From JACKCP01 sp034007295 (GTDB taxonomy: Bacteria > Desulfobacterota > Desulfobacteria > Desulfobacterales > JACKCP01): a stretch of DNA of 39,148 nucleotides. Numbering within the stretch: position 1 is the first letter of the stretch; every line of letters begins with the position of its first letter. The stretch is taken from contig JAVERC010000033.1 in NCBI GenBank assembly GCA_034007295.1, positions 1 to 39,148 on the forward strand, in the 5' to 3' direction. Shown here piece by piece: positions 23,913 through 33,111 of the stretch. Under the pieces are notes generated by a model, which made no database searches, had not been told where the DNA came from, and saw only the letters and a list, made by a program, of their open reading frames with translations. Made by a program: the position numbers and the translations under genes.

Positions 23913-25223
23913 TTATGACCCAATAATATAATCAGAAAGCCTTTTTCCAAAAGAAAGAATTGTTAAAACAGTAGGCCTGTCCAAAGCTTCCGGGAAAATA
24001 CTTGCATCGCAGACAAAAAGATTTTTTATTTCTGTTTCAAGATTTTTATCCACAACATTGAGAATTCTGCATGTTCCACCAGGATGAGCTCCCCTTATTT
24101 CACCCCTTACAATTGAATCTTTGCTGCACCCTGATTCTATGAGAACCTGCTCTGCAAGCTTTATACCCTTTTCAATTTTTTTCATATCACTTATTGTAAG
24201 CTCTTTTGATACATTTCCATCTTCATCAACATAACCGCCAAGTTCATCTTTAATTTTAACAAGAATTCCAACCATTTTTGGGTATTTTAATATTTTTAAA
24301 ATATTTTTAATTCCGCTTTTTGCAAGGGAAATAAAAACTGTTACAGGAGGGTCAATAAAAGTGCCAAGCCTTATTCCATCGCTTTCATACCATTTCCACG
24401 AAACAACACTTACAAGGGGATCTTTATATGTGCCTTTATTTTTTGATATTCCATAAACAAGTATTGTAGGATCAATTATGCAGCCTTTTCCGGCATTTTT
24501 TATTCCAGCTTTCTGAAGAAGAACAGGACTTGGAATTCCTCCGCCTGACAATACAACCTTTTTGGCAAAATATTTATTTTCCCTGCCTTTTTTTGTTTTT
24601 GCTTTTACGCCTTTAATTACGCCGTTTTCAACTATAAGTTCAGTACATTCTGTACTTGTAAGAAGTTTTGCTCCGTTTTTAACTGCTTCTTCAATATATT
24701 CTAAAGCAGTCCATCTTTCGCCGAAATTTTCTCCAATAGAAGTTTTTGCTCCGCTTATTTTATTATTTTTTACCTTATTGAGATTTATAAATTTCGGCAT
24801 CGGCTCCCACTCATGACCAAGCCTGTTTCCTGCTTCCATAATATTTGAGGAAGCTTTTCCAAGATATTTTCCCGGAAGAATTGAAATATTTAACTCTTTT
24901 GAAATTTCTTTTGAATACTTTGTTAAATCAATATTATATTTTTCCTTAAGCCACAAAGGAGGTTCTGCCGCAGAACCTGAATAAAGCATTGTAGCACCTC
25001 CAACAGCAGACACTTTAAGCATATTGACCTTTTCAAGGCTTTTAAAAAATCCGAATCTGTCGAGCATTAAAAGAGTATTTTTATATGATCCTTTATAAGA
25101 TTTATAATACTTACCCTTTTCAAGGATTAAGACCTTTTTTCCTGCAAGGGAAAGATTTTTTGCAGCCGATGCTCCCCCAGGACCAGAACCAATAACAATA
25201 ACATCATATTGAAAAGTATTCAT
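23913..25223 (-). CDS. GMC-type FAD-dependent oxidoreductase
   Basis: A 436-residue flavoprotein. The FAD-binding Rossmann motif is at the very start (YDVIVIGSGPGGASAAKNLS, about 6-25), with the ribose glutamate in VLILEKG. AVGGATMLYSG matches the GMC GG-TxN-type loop. The C-terminus has GAHPGGTCRI and VCDASIFPEALDRPTVLTIL, the GMC_C histidine region and FAD closure. At 436 residues it is short for GMC oxidoreductases (500-600), with a reduced substrate domain. Relatives oxidise alcohols, polyols or retinoid-like substrates; the substrate here is unknown. It is divergent from the efflux operon at 25,510. The 265-base gap between them is AT-rich, with a TTGACA box at 25,456 but no good -10. 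Confidence 0.8.
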   Translation of the reverse strand: MNTFQYDVIVIGSGPGGASAAKNLSLAGKKVLILEKGKYYKSYKGSYKNTLLMLDRFGFFKSLEKVNMLKVSAVGGATMLYSGSAAEPPLWLKEKYNIDLTKYSKEISKELNISILPGKYLGKASSNIMEAGNRLGHEWEPMPKFINLNKVKNNKISGAKTSIGENFGERWTALEYIEEAVKNGAKLLTSTECTELIVENGVIKGVKAKTKKGRENKYFAKKVVLSGGGIPSPVLLQKAGIKNAGKGCIIDPTILVYGISKNKGTYKDPLVSVVSWKWYESDGIRLGTFIDPPVTVFISLAKSGIKNILKILKYPKMVGILVKIKDELGGYVDEDGNVSKELTISDMKKIEKGIKLAEQVLIESGCSKDSIVRGEIRGAHPGGTCRILNVVDKNLETEIKNLFVCDASIFPEALDRPTVLTILSFGKRLSDYIIGS

Positions 25224-25509
25224 AATTCTGCCTTTTTAAAAATATTTGAGTGTTGATAATATTTTCTTTCATACCCCCAAATCAAACTGTTTTCAAATTG
25301 CATAAACCAAAAATTTTTATTCAAAAACAAGCAAAACTTTAATTTCAAACTCCCAAAAAATCATTAATATTTATGATTTATATTTATAATGACTAAAAAT
25401 TTGAATTAACCTATTATAAAAAAAATTTTATCAAAAAATCTTTTCAAAGACTTTTTTGACACATTAAATTCTAAACCCAAATTTTGTTATGTGCTTTAGG
25501 AAAAATAAT

Positions 25510-27849
25510 ATGAAAAAAATAATTTTTTTTGTTTTGGCAGTATTTGTAATTTTTGTCCAAAATTCTTATTCCTTGCCGCAGCTTATAAAACCCGGAATAA
25601 TTATTGATGATTCAATTGAAATGTCAGAACCTTTTATAAGTTCTCTTAAAAAAGAAATTAAAGCTCTTTTATCAGAGGATATTGAATTTAAAGACAAATT
25701 TATTCTTTCTTCTAACTGGAGTTCAGAAAAAGCAGAAGCAAACTATAAGCTTCTTTTAAACAGCAAAGAAATAAATTTCATTATAAGCATTGGAGTTCTT
25801 TCAAGTGCTGTTGTTTCTTCACAAAAAAATTTTGAAAAGCCTGTAATGGCAGTTGGAATAATTGATCCTGTTATTCAGGGAATTGATGTTTCAAAAGAAA
25901 ATAAATCAGGAATAAAAAACTTTACATATATTCTTTATAATCAAAACCTTGAAGGTGACATTAAAACATTTTACAGAGTTTACCCTTTTAAAAAACTTGC
26001 ATTAATTGCTGAAAATGAAATTGCAGATTCTGTTTTAAAAAATATTAATAAATTGAAAAACTCTGCAAAATCATTTGGAGCAGAAATTGATATTATCCGC
26101 CTTAACACAGGAATAAATGACGCCTTAAAACAAATATCAGGCTATGACTGTGCCTATCTTGGATATTTTGGAAGATTTAGTCATGAGAAAAAAAATTTTT
26201 TAAATTCTCTTTCAAATCTTGGAATTACAGTTTTTGGTTCATCCAAATCAGACATAAATTCAGGAGCAGTTGCAGCCTTATATCCTGAAGAAAATCTAAT
26301 AAAAACAGTCAGAAGAACAGCTCTTAATCTTGAATCCTATTCAGAAGGAAAAAATCTGTCTGATCTGCCTGTTAAAATGGAGCTTGAAAAAAAATTTGCA
26401 ATAAACATTCAGGCAGCTTCAAAACAAGGATTTTCCCCCTCATTTGCAGTTCTTTCAGAAGCTGAAATCATTGATAACCAGTCTATTGACAAAAAAGAAA
26501 TGCTTAACCTTGACAATATTGTTAAACAAGCAATCATAAAAAATCTTGATCTTAAAATGTCTGCTCTTGAAACTGATATTTCAAACCAGGATTACAAACT
26601 TGCAAAATCAGAATATTTGCCGTCATTAAGTTTGAATGCCGGAGAAACAATAATAGACAAAAAAAGAGCTGAAAATTCTATGGGAACAGCTGCTGAAAGA
26701 ACAGCTGCTGCATCAGTTAAAGTAGAACAGCTTCTTTATTCAGAAACATCAAGTTCAGTAAAAGAAGTAAATAAAAACTATCTTGAAGCTCAGAAAAAAG
26801 CTTTTGAGATAAAAAAACTCGATATAATAAACCAGTCAACAACTGCATATTTTAATGTTTTAAAGGCAAAAACCATAGAAAAAATCAGAAAAGACAACCT
26901 TGATCTTACCAAAAAACATTTGTCTATTTCAGAACAAAGGGAAATTGCAGGATATTCAGGCAAATCTGATGTTTATAGATGGAAAAGTTCTGTTGCAACT
27001 GCTGCAAAAGAACTTTTTGAGGCTTCAAACAACCACAGGCTTCAGATCTTAAATCTGAATAAAATTCTTGACAGACCTTTCAGAGAAAAGACCTATCTTG
27101 TAGACGAATCTTTAGAAGGTGAGCTTTTTAAAAATTATAAATCAAAAAAATACTATGAATATATAAATAATCCAGCAACATTTAAAAAGTTTTCCGATTT
27201 TCTTGTAAAGGAGTCTCTTGAAAATTCACCTGAAATACAACAGCTCAATTTTCTTTACAAAGCATATTCAAGGGAGCTCAAAAGATACAAAAGAGAAAGG
27301 TTTATTCCTGTTGCATCTGTTGCAGGCGAGGCTTTGCATACTTTTGACAGAAGCGGTGAAGGTTCAAATATAAAGGGACAAGACCCTGAGGACAATGAAT
27401 GGACAATTGCTCTAAATCTTTCCTGGCCTCTTTATTCAAAAGGAAAAACAAATTTAAACAGAAAAAAAACTGAAATAAATCTTGAAAAACTTGAAAACGA
27501 AAGAAAAAACCTTTCACAAAATCTCGAAGTAAATGTCAGGTCATCAATTCTTGACCTTCTCAATAAAATAATGAACCTTGAAGCCTCTGAAACTTCAGCT
27601 GACTATGCAAAAAAAAGCCTTGTTCTTGTTCAGGATCTTTATGCAAGAGGTAAAGTCTCTGTAACCGAACTTGTAAATGCACAAAACGAATCTTTAAGTG
27701 CGGACTTAAGTCATATGAATTCAGTATACGACTTTTTGTCTGCGGTATTCAATCTCCAGAGAACAATAGGAAGATTTTCATTTTTTCATTCAGAACAGGA
27801 AAATATTATGTTTAACGAAAAAATGAAAAAATATATAGAAAACAACTAA
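25510..27849 (+). CDS. Fusion of ABC substrate-binding-like domain and TolC-family outer-membrane channel
   Basis: A 779-residue protein. I choose the ATG at 25,510 (signal peptide MKKIIFFVLAVFVIFVQNSYS; AGG nine bases upstream) over an in-frame ATG at 25,489. Residues about 22-325 match the ABC_sub_bind (PF04392, TrpX-like) fold: IISIGVLSSAVVSSQ, VMAVGIIDPV, FGSSKSDINSGAVAALYPEE, and the typical end LSDLPVKMELEKKFAINIQAASKQGF. From about 335 on it is TolC/OEP: two helical repeats with NLDLKMSALETDISNQDYKLAKSEYLPSLSLNAG and LARGKVSVTELVNAQNE-type motifs (here LYARGKVSVTELVNAQNESL). Such a channel normally has no binding domain. It heads a three-gene operon with an adaptor and an RND pump. The N-domain may sense or deliver substrate in the periplasm; that role is inference. 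Confidence 0.85.
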   Translation: MKKIIFFVLAVFVIFVQNSYSLPQLIKPGIIIDDSIEMSEPFISSLKKEIKALLSEDIEFKDKFILSSNWSSEKAEANYKLLLNSKEINFIISIGVLSSAVVSSQKNFEKPVMAVGIIDPVIQGIDVSKENKSGIKNFTYILYNQNLEGDIKTFYRVYPFKKLALIAENEIADSVLKNINKLKNSAKSFGAEIDIIRLNTGINDALKQISGYDCAYLGYFGRFSHEKKNFLNSLSNLGITVFGSSKSDINSGAVAALYPEENLIKTVRRTALNLESYSEGKNLSDLPVKMELEKKFAINIQAASKQGFSPSFAVLSEAEIIDNQSIDKKEMLNLDNIVKQAIIKNLDLKMSALETDISNQDYKLAKSEYLPSLSLNAGETIIDKKRAENSMGTAAERTAAASVKVEQLLYSETSSSVKEVNKNYLEAQKKAFEIKKLDIINQSTTAYFNVLKAKTIEKIRKDNLDLTKKHLSISEQREIAGYSGKSDVYRWKSSVATAAKELFEASNNHRLQILNLNKILDRPFREKTYLVDESLEGELFKNYKSKKYYEYINNPATFKKFSDFLVKESLENSPEIQQLNFLYKAYSRELKRYKRERFIPVASVAGEALHTFDRSGEGSNIKGQDPEDNEWTIALNLSWPLYSKGKTNLNRKKTEINLEKLENERKNLSQNLEVNVRSSILDLLNKIMNLEASETSADYAKKSLVLVQDLYARGKVSVTELVNAQNESLSADLSHMNSVYDFLSAVFNLQRTIGRFSFFHSEQENIMFNEKMKKYIENN

Positions 27850-27868
27850 TTTTCAATAGGGAGCAAAA

Positions 27869-28957
27869 ATGCACTCAAAACTTAAATCAGCTTTTGTTCT
27901 TTTTTCAGTTCTTGCATTCTTTTCATGTTCACAGGAAAAAAAAGCACAGGAAAAAGAAATTATCAGACCTGTAAAATATGTTCAGGCATTTGAACCTGAA
28001 AACACTTATTCAAGATCATTTTCAGGAGTTTCTCAATCAGGCCGAATATCAAGGTTAAGTTTCAGGGTTGGAGGAAAAATTGAAAAAATCAATGTAAAAG
28101 AAGGCGACAAAGTAAATGAAAATTTTCTTATTGCTGAACTTGATGACTCAGATGCACAACTTGAATATGAAAAAATACTTGCTTCATTAAACAAAGCCAA
28201 AGTTTACAAAAAAACAGCGGAATCAAATCTTGAAAGACTTAAAAGTCTTTATGAAAACAATAATATATCTTTAAATGAATATGAAACTGCAAAGGATAAT
28301 TTTGCAAATGCAAATGCTTCTTTGCTTGCTGACATAAGAAATGCAGAACTCAAAGAAAAAGAACTTGGCTATTATAAACTTTTTGCACCGCTTTCAGGAA
28401 TTGTATCCAACAAGTCTGCTGAAGAAGGTGAAAACATTAATGCAGGCCAAAGTTTTCTTGAAATCCAGTCATTTGACAAAATGGAAATAAGTGCAGGAAT
28501 CCCTGAAATATATATAGGATATTTAAAACAGGGAGATATGGCTGAAATTGAGTTCAATTCCATAAAAAACAAAATTTTCAATGGTAAGGTAACAGAAATT
28601 TCATACTCTCTTGACAAAGAATCATCTACTTATCCTCTAAAAATTGAAATTTTAGACCCCACAAAAAGCATAAGACCCGGAATGCCTGCAGATATAAAAT
28701 TTTCATTTAAAAATCTTTCGTCCAAAATAAATATGATGGTTCCAATTCATTCTGTTGGAGAAGACAGCTCAGGCAATTTTGTATACATAGTAAAACCCCA
28801 GTCAGACGGTTTTGGAATAATAGAAAAAAGAAATGTCAAAACTGGAGAAATAACAGACAGGGGATTTGAAATAAAAAACGGAATTAAAAGCGGTGAACTT
28901 GTTGTAACAGCAGGTATTTCAAAACTTTCCAGCGGACTTAAAGTCAGGATTGAATAA
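27869..28957 (+). CDS. RND efflux periplasmic adaptor, lipoprotein
   Basis: A 362-residue adaptor with a lipobox (LAFFSC, Cys about residue 21), so it is lipid-anchored to the inner membrane rather than helix-anchored like the adaptor at 19,555. LSFRVGGKIEKINVKEGDKV and LFAPLSGIVSNKSAEEGENI are the split lipoyl halves, with an alpha-hairpin between them (LYENNNISLNEYETAKDNFANANA). IRPGMPADIKFSF marks the barrel. GGGAG precedes the ATG. It sits 19 bases after the TolC fusion and 17 before the pump. Confidence 0.88.
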   Translation: MHSKLKSAFVLFSVLAFFSCSQEKKAQEKEIIRPVKYVQAFEPENTYSRSFSGVSQSGRISRLSFRVGGKIEKINVKEGDKVNENFLIAELDDSDAQLEYEKILASLNKAKVYKKTAESNLERLKSLYENNNISLNEYETAKDNFANANASLLADIRNAELKEKELGYYKLFAPLSGIVSNKSAEEGENINAGQSFLEIQSFDKMEISAGIPEIYIGYLKQGDMAEIEFNSIKNKIFNGKVTEISYSLDKESSTYPLKIEILDPTKSIRPGMPADIKFSFKNLSSKINMMVPIHSVGEDSSGNFVYIVKPQSDGFGIIEKRNVKTGEITDRGFEIKNGIKSGELVVTAGISKLSSGLKVRIE

Positions 28958-28974
28958 AAATCTCGGAGAAAAAA

Positions 28975-31900
28975 ATGCTTACAAAATTTTCCATAAAAAA
29001 TTATATACTCACCCTTTCCATACTTGCTGTAATTATTATAAGCGGAATCTCTTATTTTCAATCAATGCCAAGGGATGACATGCCGCCCTTTCTTATAAGA
29101 TACATGACAGTTGTAACAACATATTCCGGAGCAAGTCCTGACCGGATTGAAAATCTAATTTCAGATAAAATTGAAAAAGTTGTCCAGGAAATACCTGAAG
29201 TTGACTACATGACAAGCGAATCAAGAACAGGCATTTCCATAGTAAGTATTTCTCTAAAGGAAAATGTTTATGATCTTCAGCCGGTTTTTGACCGTATAAG
29301 AAGAAAGGTTGAAGATGTAAAAAAAGACCTTCCCGAAGGATGCAGTGTAAAAATAGATGATGAAGTAGGAGATGTTTTTGGAATAATTATAGGACTTACA
29401 GCCCAAGGCTACTCATTTGCAGAAATAAACGATATCGCAGATGAAATCAGAGATGAACTTATCAAGCTTCCAGATGCTGCAAAGGTTGAAATCAGTGGTA
29501 AGCAGGAAGAAAAAATCTATGTTGAATTTGATGATGCAAGACTTCTTGAAACAGGACTTACCAAAGCAAAACTAAGTGATTTGATTTCAAAGACAAACAT
29601 AATCATTCCAGGCGGTGAAATTAAGACAGGAGAGCAAAGAATAATTCTTGAACCTACAGGAAATTTTGAAAGCATTGAAGATCTCAAAAACATGATTGTT
29701 TCTTCAAGCGAAGGAAAAATAATAAGACTTTCCAATATTTCAAAAATTAGAAAAGGTTATGAAGAGCCCGTAAAAAACATTGTAAGAATAAACAAAACCC
29801 CGGGACTTGCAATAGGAGTAAATTTAAAAAAAGGCGGCAACATTATTAACCTTGGAATCCAGGTAGACCAAAAACTTAATGAGCTGAGACAAAAATACCC
29901 GTACGGAGTCGAGTTTGAAAGGGTTGCATCCCAGGATTTTGTTGTTGAAAAATCAGTAAATGACTTTGTTGGAAACCTTTTTCAGTCTGTTATAGTTGTA
30001 CTTATTGTAATGCTTTTATTTCTAGGACTTAGAACAGGATTTATTGTTGCATCTCTTATACCATGTGCAATTGTTTCAACTATTTTTCTGATGTATCTCA
30101 CAGACATCGGCCTTAACAAGGTTTCCCTTGCATCACTTATTATTGCCCTTGGAATGCTTGTTGATAACGGTATAGTAATGTCAGAGTCAGTTCTTGTTAA
30201 AATGGAAGAAGGCAAAAGCTCACTTAATGCTGCAATAGAATCCTCAAAGGAACTTCTCATTCCTCTTCTTACATCATCTATTACAACTTCTGCCGCATTT
30301 ATGGCTTTTTTTCTTGCTGATTCTGTAATGGGTGAAATCATGGGAAATATTTTTGTGGTTGTAACCTATGCCCTTTTAAGTTCATGGATTCTCACTCTTA
30401 CAATAATTGCACTTTTCTGCGTTTACGGAATAAAAAAATCTTCAAAACAAGACAAAAAGCAAAATTCAATTTTTGACAAAATTGCTTTGTACTACAAAAA
30501 TTTTCTTATCTTTTGCCTTAAACATTCTTTTTTAACAATTGCATCAATTCTTGTTTTATTTTTTCTTTCAATTACACTTGTTTCAAAAATTCCTTTTATT
30601 TTCATGGAAAAAAGCGACAGAGCTCTTGTAACTGTAAATATTGAGCTCCCCATTGGAACTGCCATTGAAAAAACTTCAGCAGTAGTTGAAAAAATTGAAG
30701 AATTTGTAGAAAAAAACCTTACTTCAAAGCCTGGAAAAGAAGGAATTGTAAACTACTCTTCATATATAGGAGAAGGTGCACCCAAATACGACCTTGGATA
30801 CAACCCCCCGGAATCAAATCCAAACTCGGCTCATATTCTTTTAAATACCACATCAGACAATATAAATGATTATGTGATTGAAAAAGTTGATTCTTTTATT
30901 TTCAATAATTTCCCGGATGCAACATATAAAGTTTCAAGGCTTTTAAGCGGAGGAGGCTCTGCAAATCCTGTTGAAATAAGACTTTCAGGGAAAAAAATTG
31001 AAAATCTTTATTCAGTTTCGGAAGAAATTAAGGAAAAACTAAGAAAAATCCCTGGAGCCAAAAACATTGATGACAACTGGGGAATGAAAACCAAAAAACT
31101 TGTCATAGATATCAATACGGCCTCAGCACAAATGGCAGGAATAACAAATCAGGACATTGCAGTTTCACTCCAGACAATCCTTTCAGGTGTTTCAACCGGT
31201 TTTTTCAGAGAAGGGGATAAATCAATTCCAATAATTATGAAAAATGAAAAAGCAGACTTATTAAAAATTGAAGACCTTAAAACAATAAATATCTATGACC
31301 AGCAGACAGGAAAAGGTGTTCCCCTGTCCCAGGTTGCTGATATAAGGGTTGAATGGCAGCCCACCAAAATACTTAGAAGAGATCTTACAAAAACAGTAAC
31401 TGTAACTTCAGATGTTAAATCAGGTTTTACTGCTTCTGACATTACAAGAGCAATTACTCCCTGGCTAAATGAAAATAAAACCCTCAAACAAAACAATATT
31501 ACCTTTGAACTTGGCGGAGATGCTGAAGGAAGCGCAGATGCAATGGGTGCAGTTGCAAATAAGCTTCCTGTTTCATTTTTTATAATAGTCATAGTTTTAA
31601 TTGCCCAGTTCAACTCATTAAGAAAACCTCTTATAATAATTTTAACAATACCTCTTGGACTGATCGGAGTAATTCCAGGTCTTTTCATAACAGGGTCATA
31701 TTTTGGTTTTATGGGTTTTCTTGGAGTAATTTCACTTGCAGGAATTGTTATAAACAATGCCATAGTTCTGATTGACAGAATCAAAATTGAAGAAACCGAA
31801 AACAGCAAAGACACTTTCCATGCTATTATAGATGCCGGAATTCAAAGACTCAGGCCAATTCTTCTTACAACAGCTACAACAGCTCTTGGACTTATCCCTT

Positions 31901-32040
31901 TATGGCTTGGAGGCGGACTTATGTGGGAACCAATGGCAATTTCAATAATTTTCGGCCTTTTATTTGCTACTGTTCTTACCCTTGTTTTTGTTCCTGTGCT
32001 TTACAAAATATTTTTCAGGGTAAGTTATCAAAACTATTAA
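28975..32040 (+). CDS. RND efflux transporter (inner membrane)
   Basis: A 1021-residue pump. TYSGASPDRIENLISDKIEKV is the first porter motif; TM4 reads LGMLVDNGIVMSES (Asp then Asn in place of the AcrB Asp-Asp pair), and TM10 reads LAGIVINNAIVLIDRI, where the AcrB lysine position is asparagine. That pattern is common in the hydrophobe/HAE branch outside AcrB and need not mean loss of function. The ending LVFVPVLYKIFFRV is typical. GGAG precedes the ATG. It completes a channel-adaptor-pump operon closed by a terminator at 32,061. Substrates unknown. It belongs to the same broad branch as the pump at 20,670 but is clearly diverged in sequence and codon use. Confidence 0.88.
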   Translation: MLTKFSIKNYILTLSILAVIIISGISYFQSMPRDDMPPFLIRYMTVVTTYSGASPDRIENLISDKIEKVVQEIPEVDYMTSESRTGISIVSISLKENVYDLQPVFDRIRRKVEDVKKDLPEGCSVKIDDEVGDVFGIIIGLTAQGYSFAEINDIADEIRDELIKLPDAAKVEISGKQEEKIYVEFDDARLLETGLTKAKLSDLISKTNIIIPGGEIKTGEQRIILEPTGNFESIEDLKNMIVSSSEGKIIRLSNISKIRKGYEEPVKNIVRINKTPGLAIGVNLKKGGNIINLGIQVDQKLNELRQKYPYGVEFERVASQDFVVEKSVNDFVGNLFQSVIVVLIVMLLFLGLRTGFIVASLIPCAIVSTIFLMYLTDIGLNKVSLASLIIALGMLVDNGIVMSESVLVKMEEGKSSLNAAIESSKELLIPLLTSSITTSAAFMAFFLADSVMGEIMGNIFVVVTYALLSSWILTLTIIALFCVYGIKKSSKQDKKQNSIFDKIALYYKNFLIFCLKHSFLTIASILVLFFLSITLVSKIPFIFMEKSDRALVTVNIELPIGTAIEKTSAVVEKIEEFVEKNLTSKPGKEGIVNYSSYIGEGAPKYDLGYNPPESNPNSAHILLNTTSDNINDYVIEKVDSFIFNNFPDATYKVSRLLSGGGSANPVEIRLSGKKIENLYSVSEEIKEKLRKIPGAKNIDDNWGMKTKKLVIDINTASAQMAGITNQDIAVSLQTILSGVSTGFFREGDKSIPIIMKNEKADLLKIEDLKTINIYDQQTGKGVPLSQVADIRVEWQPTKILRRDLTKTVTVTSDVKSGFTASDITRAITPWLNENKTLKQNNITFELGGDAEGSADAMGAVANKLPVSFFIIVIVLIAQFNSLRKPLIIILTIPLGLIGVIPGLFITGSYFGFMGFLGVISLAGIVINNAIVLIDRIKIEETENSKDTFHAIIDAGIQRLRPILLTTATTALGLIPLWLGGGLMWEPMAISIIFGLLFATVLTLVFVPVLYKIFFRVSYQNY

Positions 32041-32060
32041 AAAAACGCATAAACTCATCA

Positions 32061-32091
32061 GGGACAGGCTTGCTGACGGTCTGTCCCTTTT
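32061..32091 (+). terminator. Rho-independent terminator of the efflux operon
   Basis: GGGACAG (32,061-32,067) pairs with CTGTCCC (32,081-32,087), followed by TTTTCATATCTTT. It lies 20 bases after the pump stop. Confidence 0.8.
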
Positions 32092-32210
32092 CATATCTTT
32101 ATCCCTGACTCCATATTTAAATTTCAGGCTGTATTTTCAATACAATATAAAGTTTTATTTTTTCCCGCCGAAAATATTAATATAAATTTATATCAACAGG
32201 GAGAAAATCC

Positions 32211-32978
32211 ATGGAGCTGAAATTTACCCCAACAAATACGTCTTTGCAAAATCAGTCCCGTGGGGATCAGAGTCTTATAAAAACCGAGTCTTTAAACGCG
32301 GGAAGAATTGCAAAATCTGAAACCAGGGAAACAGATCTTAAACTTACAACCAAAGAAGGGGACATTGTAACCCTAAAATCCTTATCTGACTTTGATGCTG
32401 AAATGACAACTTATTCAGCATTTAAAAAAACAAATGATTCAATGACTTCAATGAGCGGTTTTTCAGCAAGCCTTAACTACAGCAGCTCATATGAAATTTC
32501 TCTTGAAGGAGACTTCAGCAAGGAAGAATTAAGGGATATAAACAAGGCCATAAAAAAACTTGAAAAAGCAATGAAGCATCTTTCAAACGGAAATCTTGAT
32601 AAAGCTGTTGATAAGGCGGTATCAATTGCCGGACTTGACACAATCGGAGGGTTTGAAGCAAACCTTTCATATTCAGCCACAAAACAATACAATTATATTG
32701 AAAAATCAACTTTCCAGAGAACAGATACCCAGGAGCTTCCACAAGCTGACACAAAAATTTCAGATATGGGAAAATCACTTCTTGAAAGACTTACAGACGA
32801 AACTGCAGACACTGCAAAAAATACAAAAATTCCAAAGGATAAAGTTTTATCAGCAATTGACAGGCTTTTTGAAGACATGAAGGCTTTGATGGAAAAACAA
32901 AACAAGGAAAACAACAATCCATGGAATAATTTTCTAGACGGTCTTGGCAACCGTTTTCAAAAAAGACTTTTTTCCTGA
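32211..32978 (+). CDS. Conserved hypothetical protein with helical core, function unknown
   Basis: A 255-residue soluble protein without signal peptide. LKLTTKEGDIVTLKSLSDFDAEM near the N-terminus is a small beta unit. The centre has LEGDFSKEELRDINKAIKKLEKAMKHLSNGNLDKAVDKAVSIAG, a pattern I recall from uncharacterised proteins of several Proteobacteria (a 'GDLSxEELxxI...FxxGDLxxA' motif), followed by a beta strand FEANLSYSA. The C-terminus is a helical, lysine-rich tail with NPWNNFLDGLGNRF. GGGAG gives a ribosome binding site. It is monocistronic between two hairpins. I cannot assign a function. Confidence 0.7.
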   Translation: MELKFTPTNTSLQNQSRGDQSLIKTESLNAGRIAKSETRETDLKLTTKEGDIVTLKSLSDFDAEMTTYSAFKKTNDSMTSMSGFSASLNYSSSYEISLEGDFSKEELRDINKAIKKLEKAMKHLSNGNLDKAVDKAVSIAGLDTIGGFEANLSYSATKQYNYIEKSTFQRTDTQELPQADTKISDMGKSLLERLTDETADTAKNTKIPKDKVLSAIDRLFEDMKALMEKQNKENNNPWNNFLDGLGNRFQKRLFS

Positions 32979-32994
32979 TTTTAAAAAAGTTCAA

Positions 32995-33012
32995 GGCCGG
33001 CAAATGCCGGCC
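32995..33012. terminator. Hairpin between convergent genes, best as minus-strand terminator
   Basis: GGCCGGC AAAT GCCGGCC, a perfect 7-bp GC stem. On the minus strand it is followed by TTGAACTTTTTT, a fair terminator for the FadL-like gene; on the plus strand the T-run is poor. Confidence 0.65.
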
Positions 33013-33055
33013 CTGTTATAAAAAAGGCGGGTTAACACGAACTTCCATTCTTATG

Positions 33056-33084
33056 GCAAAATTGAAAATCGCTCAGTTCAGGTT
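33056..33084 (+). repeat. Element A fragment (right end)
   Basis: GCAAAATTGAAAATCGCTCA then GTTCAGGTT matches 38,174-38,202 with few differences. It lies between the hairpin and the FadL-like stop. Confidence 0.72.
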
Positions 33085-33111
33085 TAAAAAAGACTCCGTA
33101 AAGACTTAATC

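Noticed and set aside
28975..32040. Loss of function in the second RND pump because the AcrB TM10 lysine position is asparagine
   Set aside because: The INNAIVL pattern is common in functional RND pumps outside the AcrB branch, so it is not evidence of inactivation.
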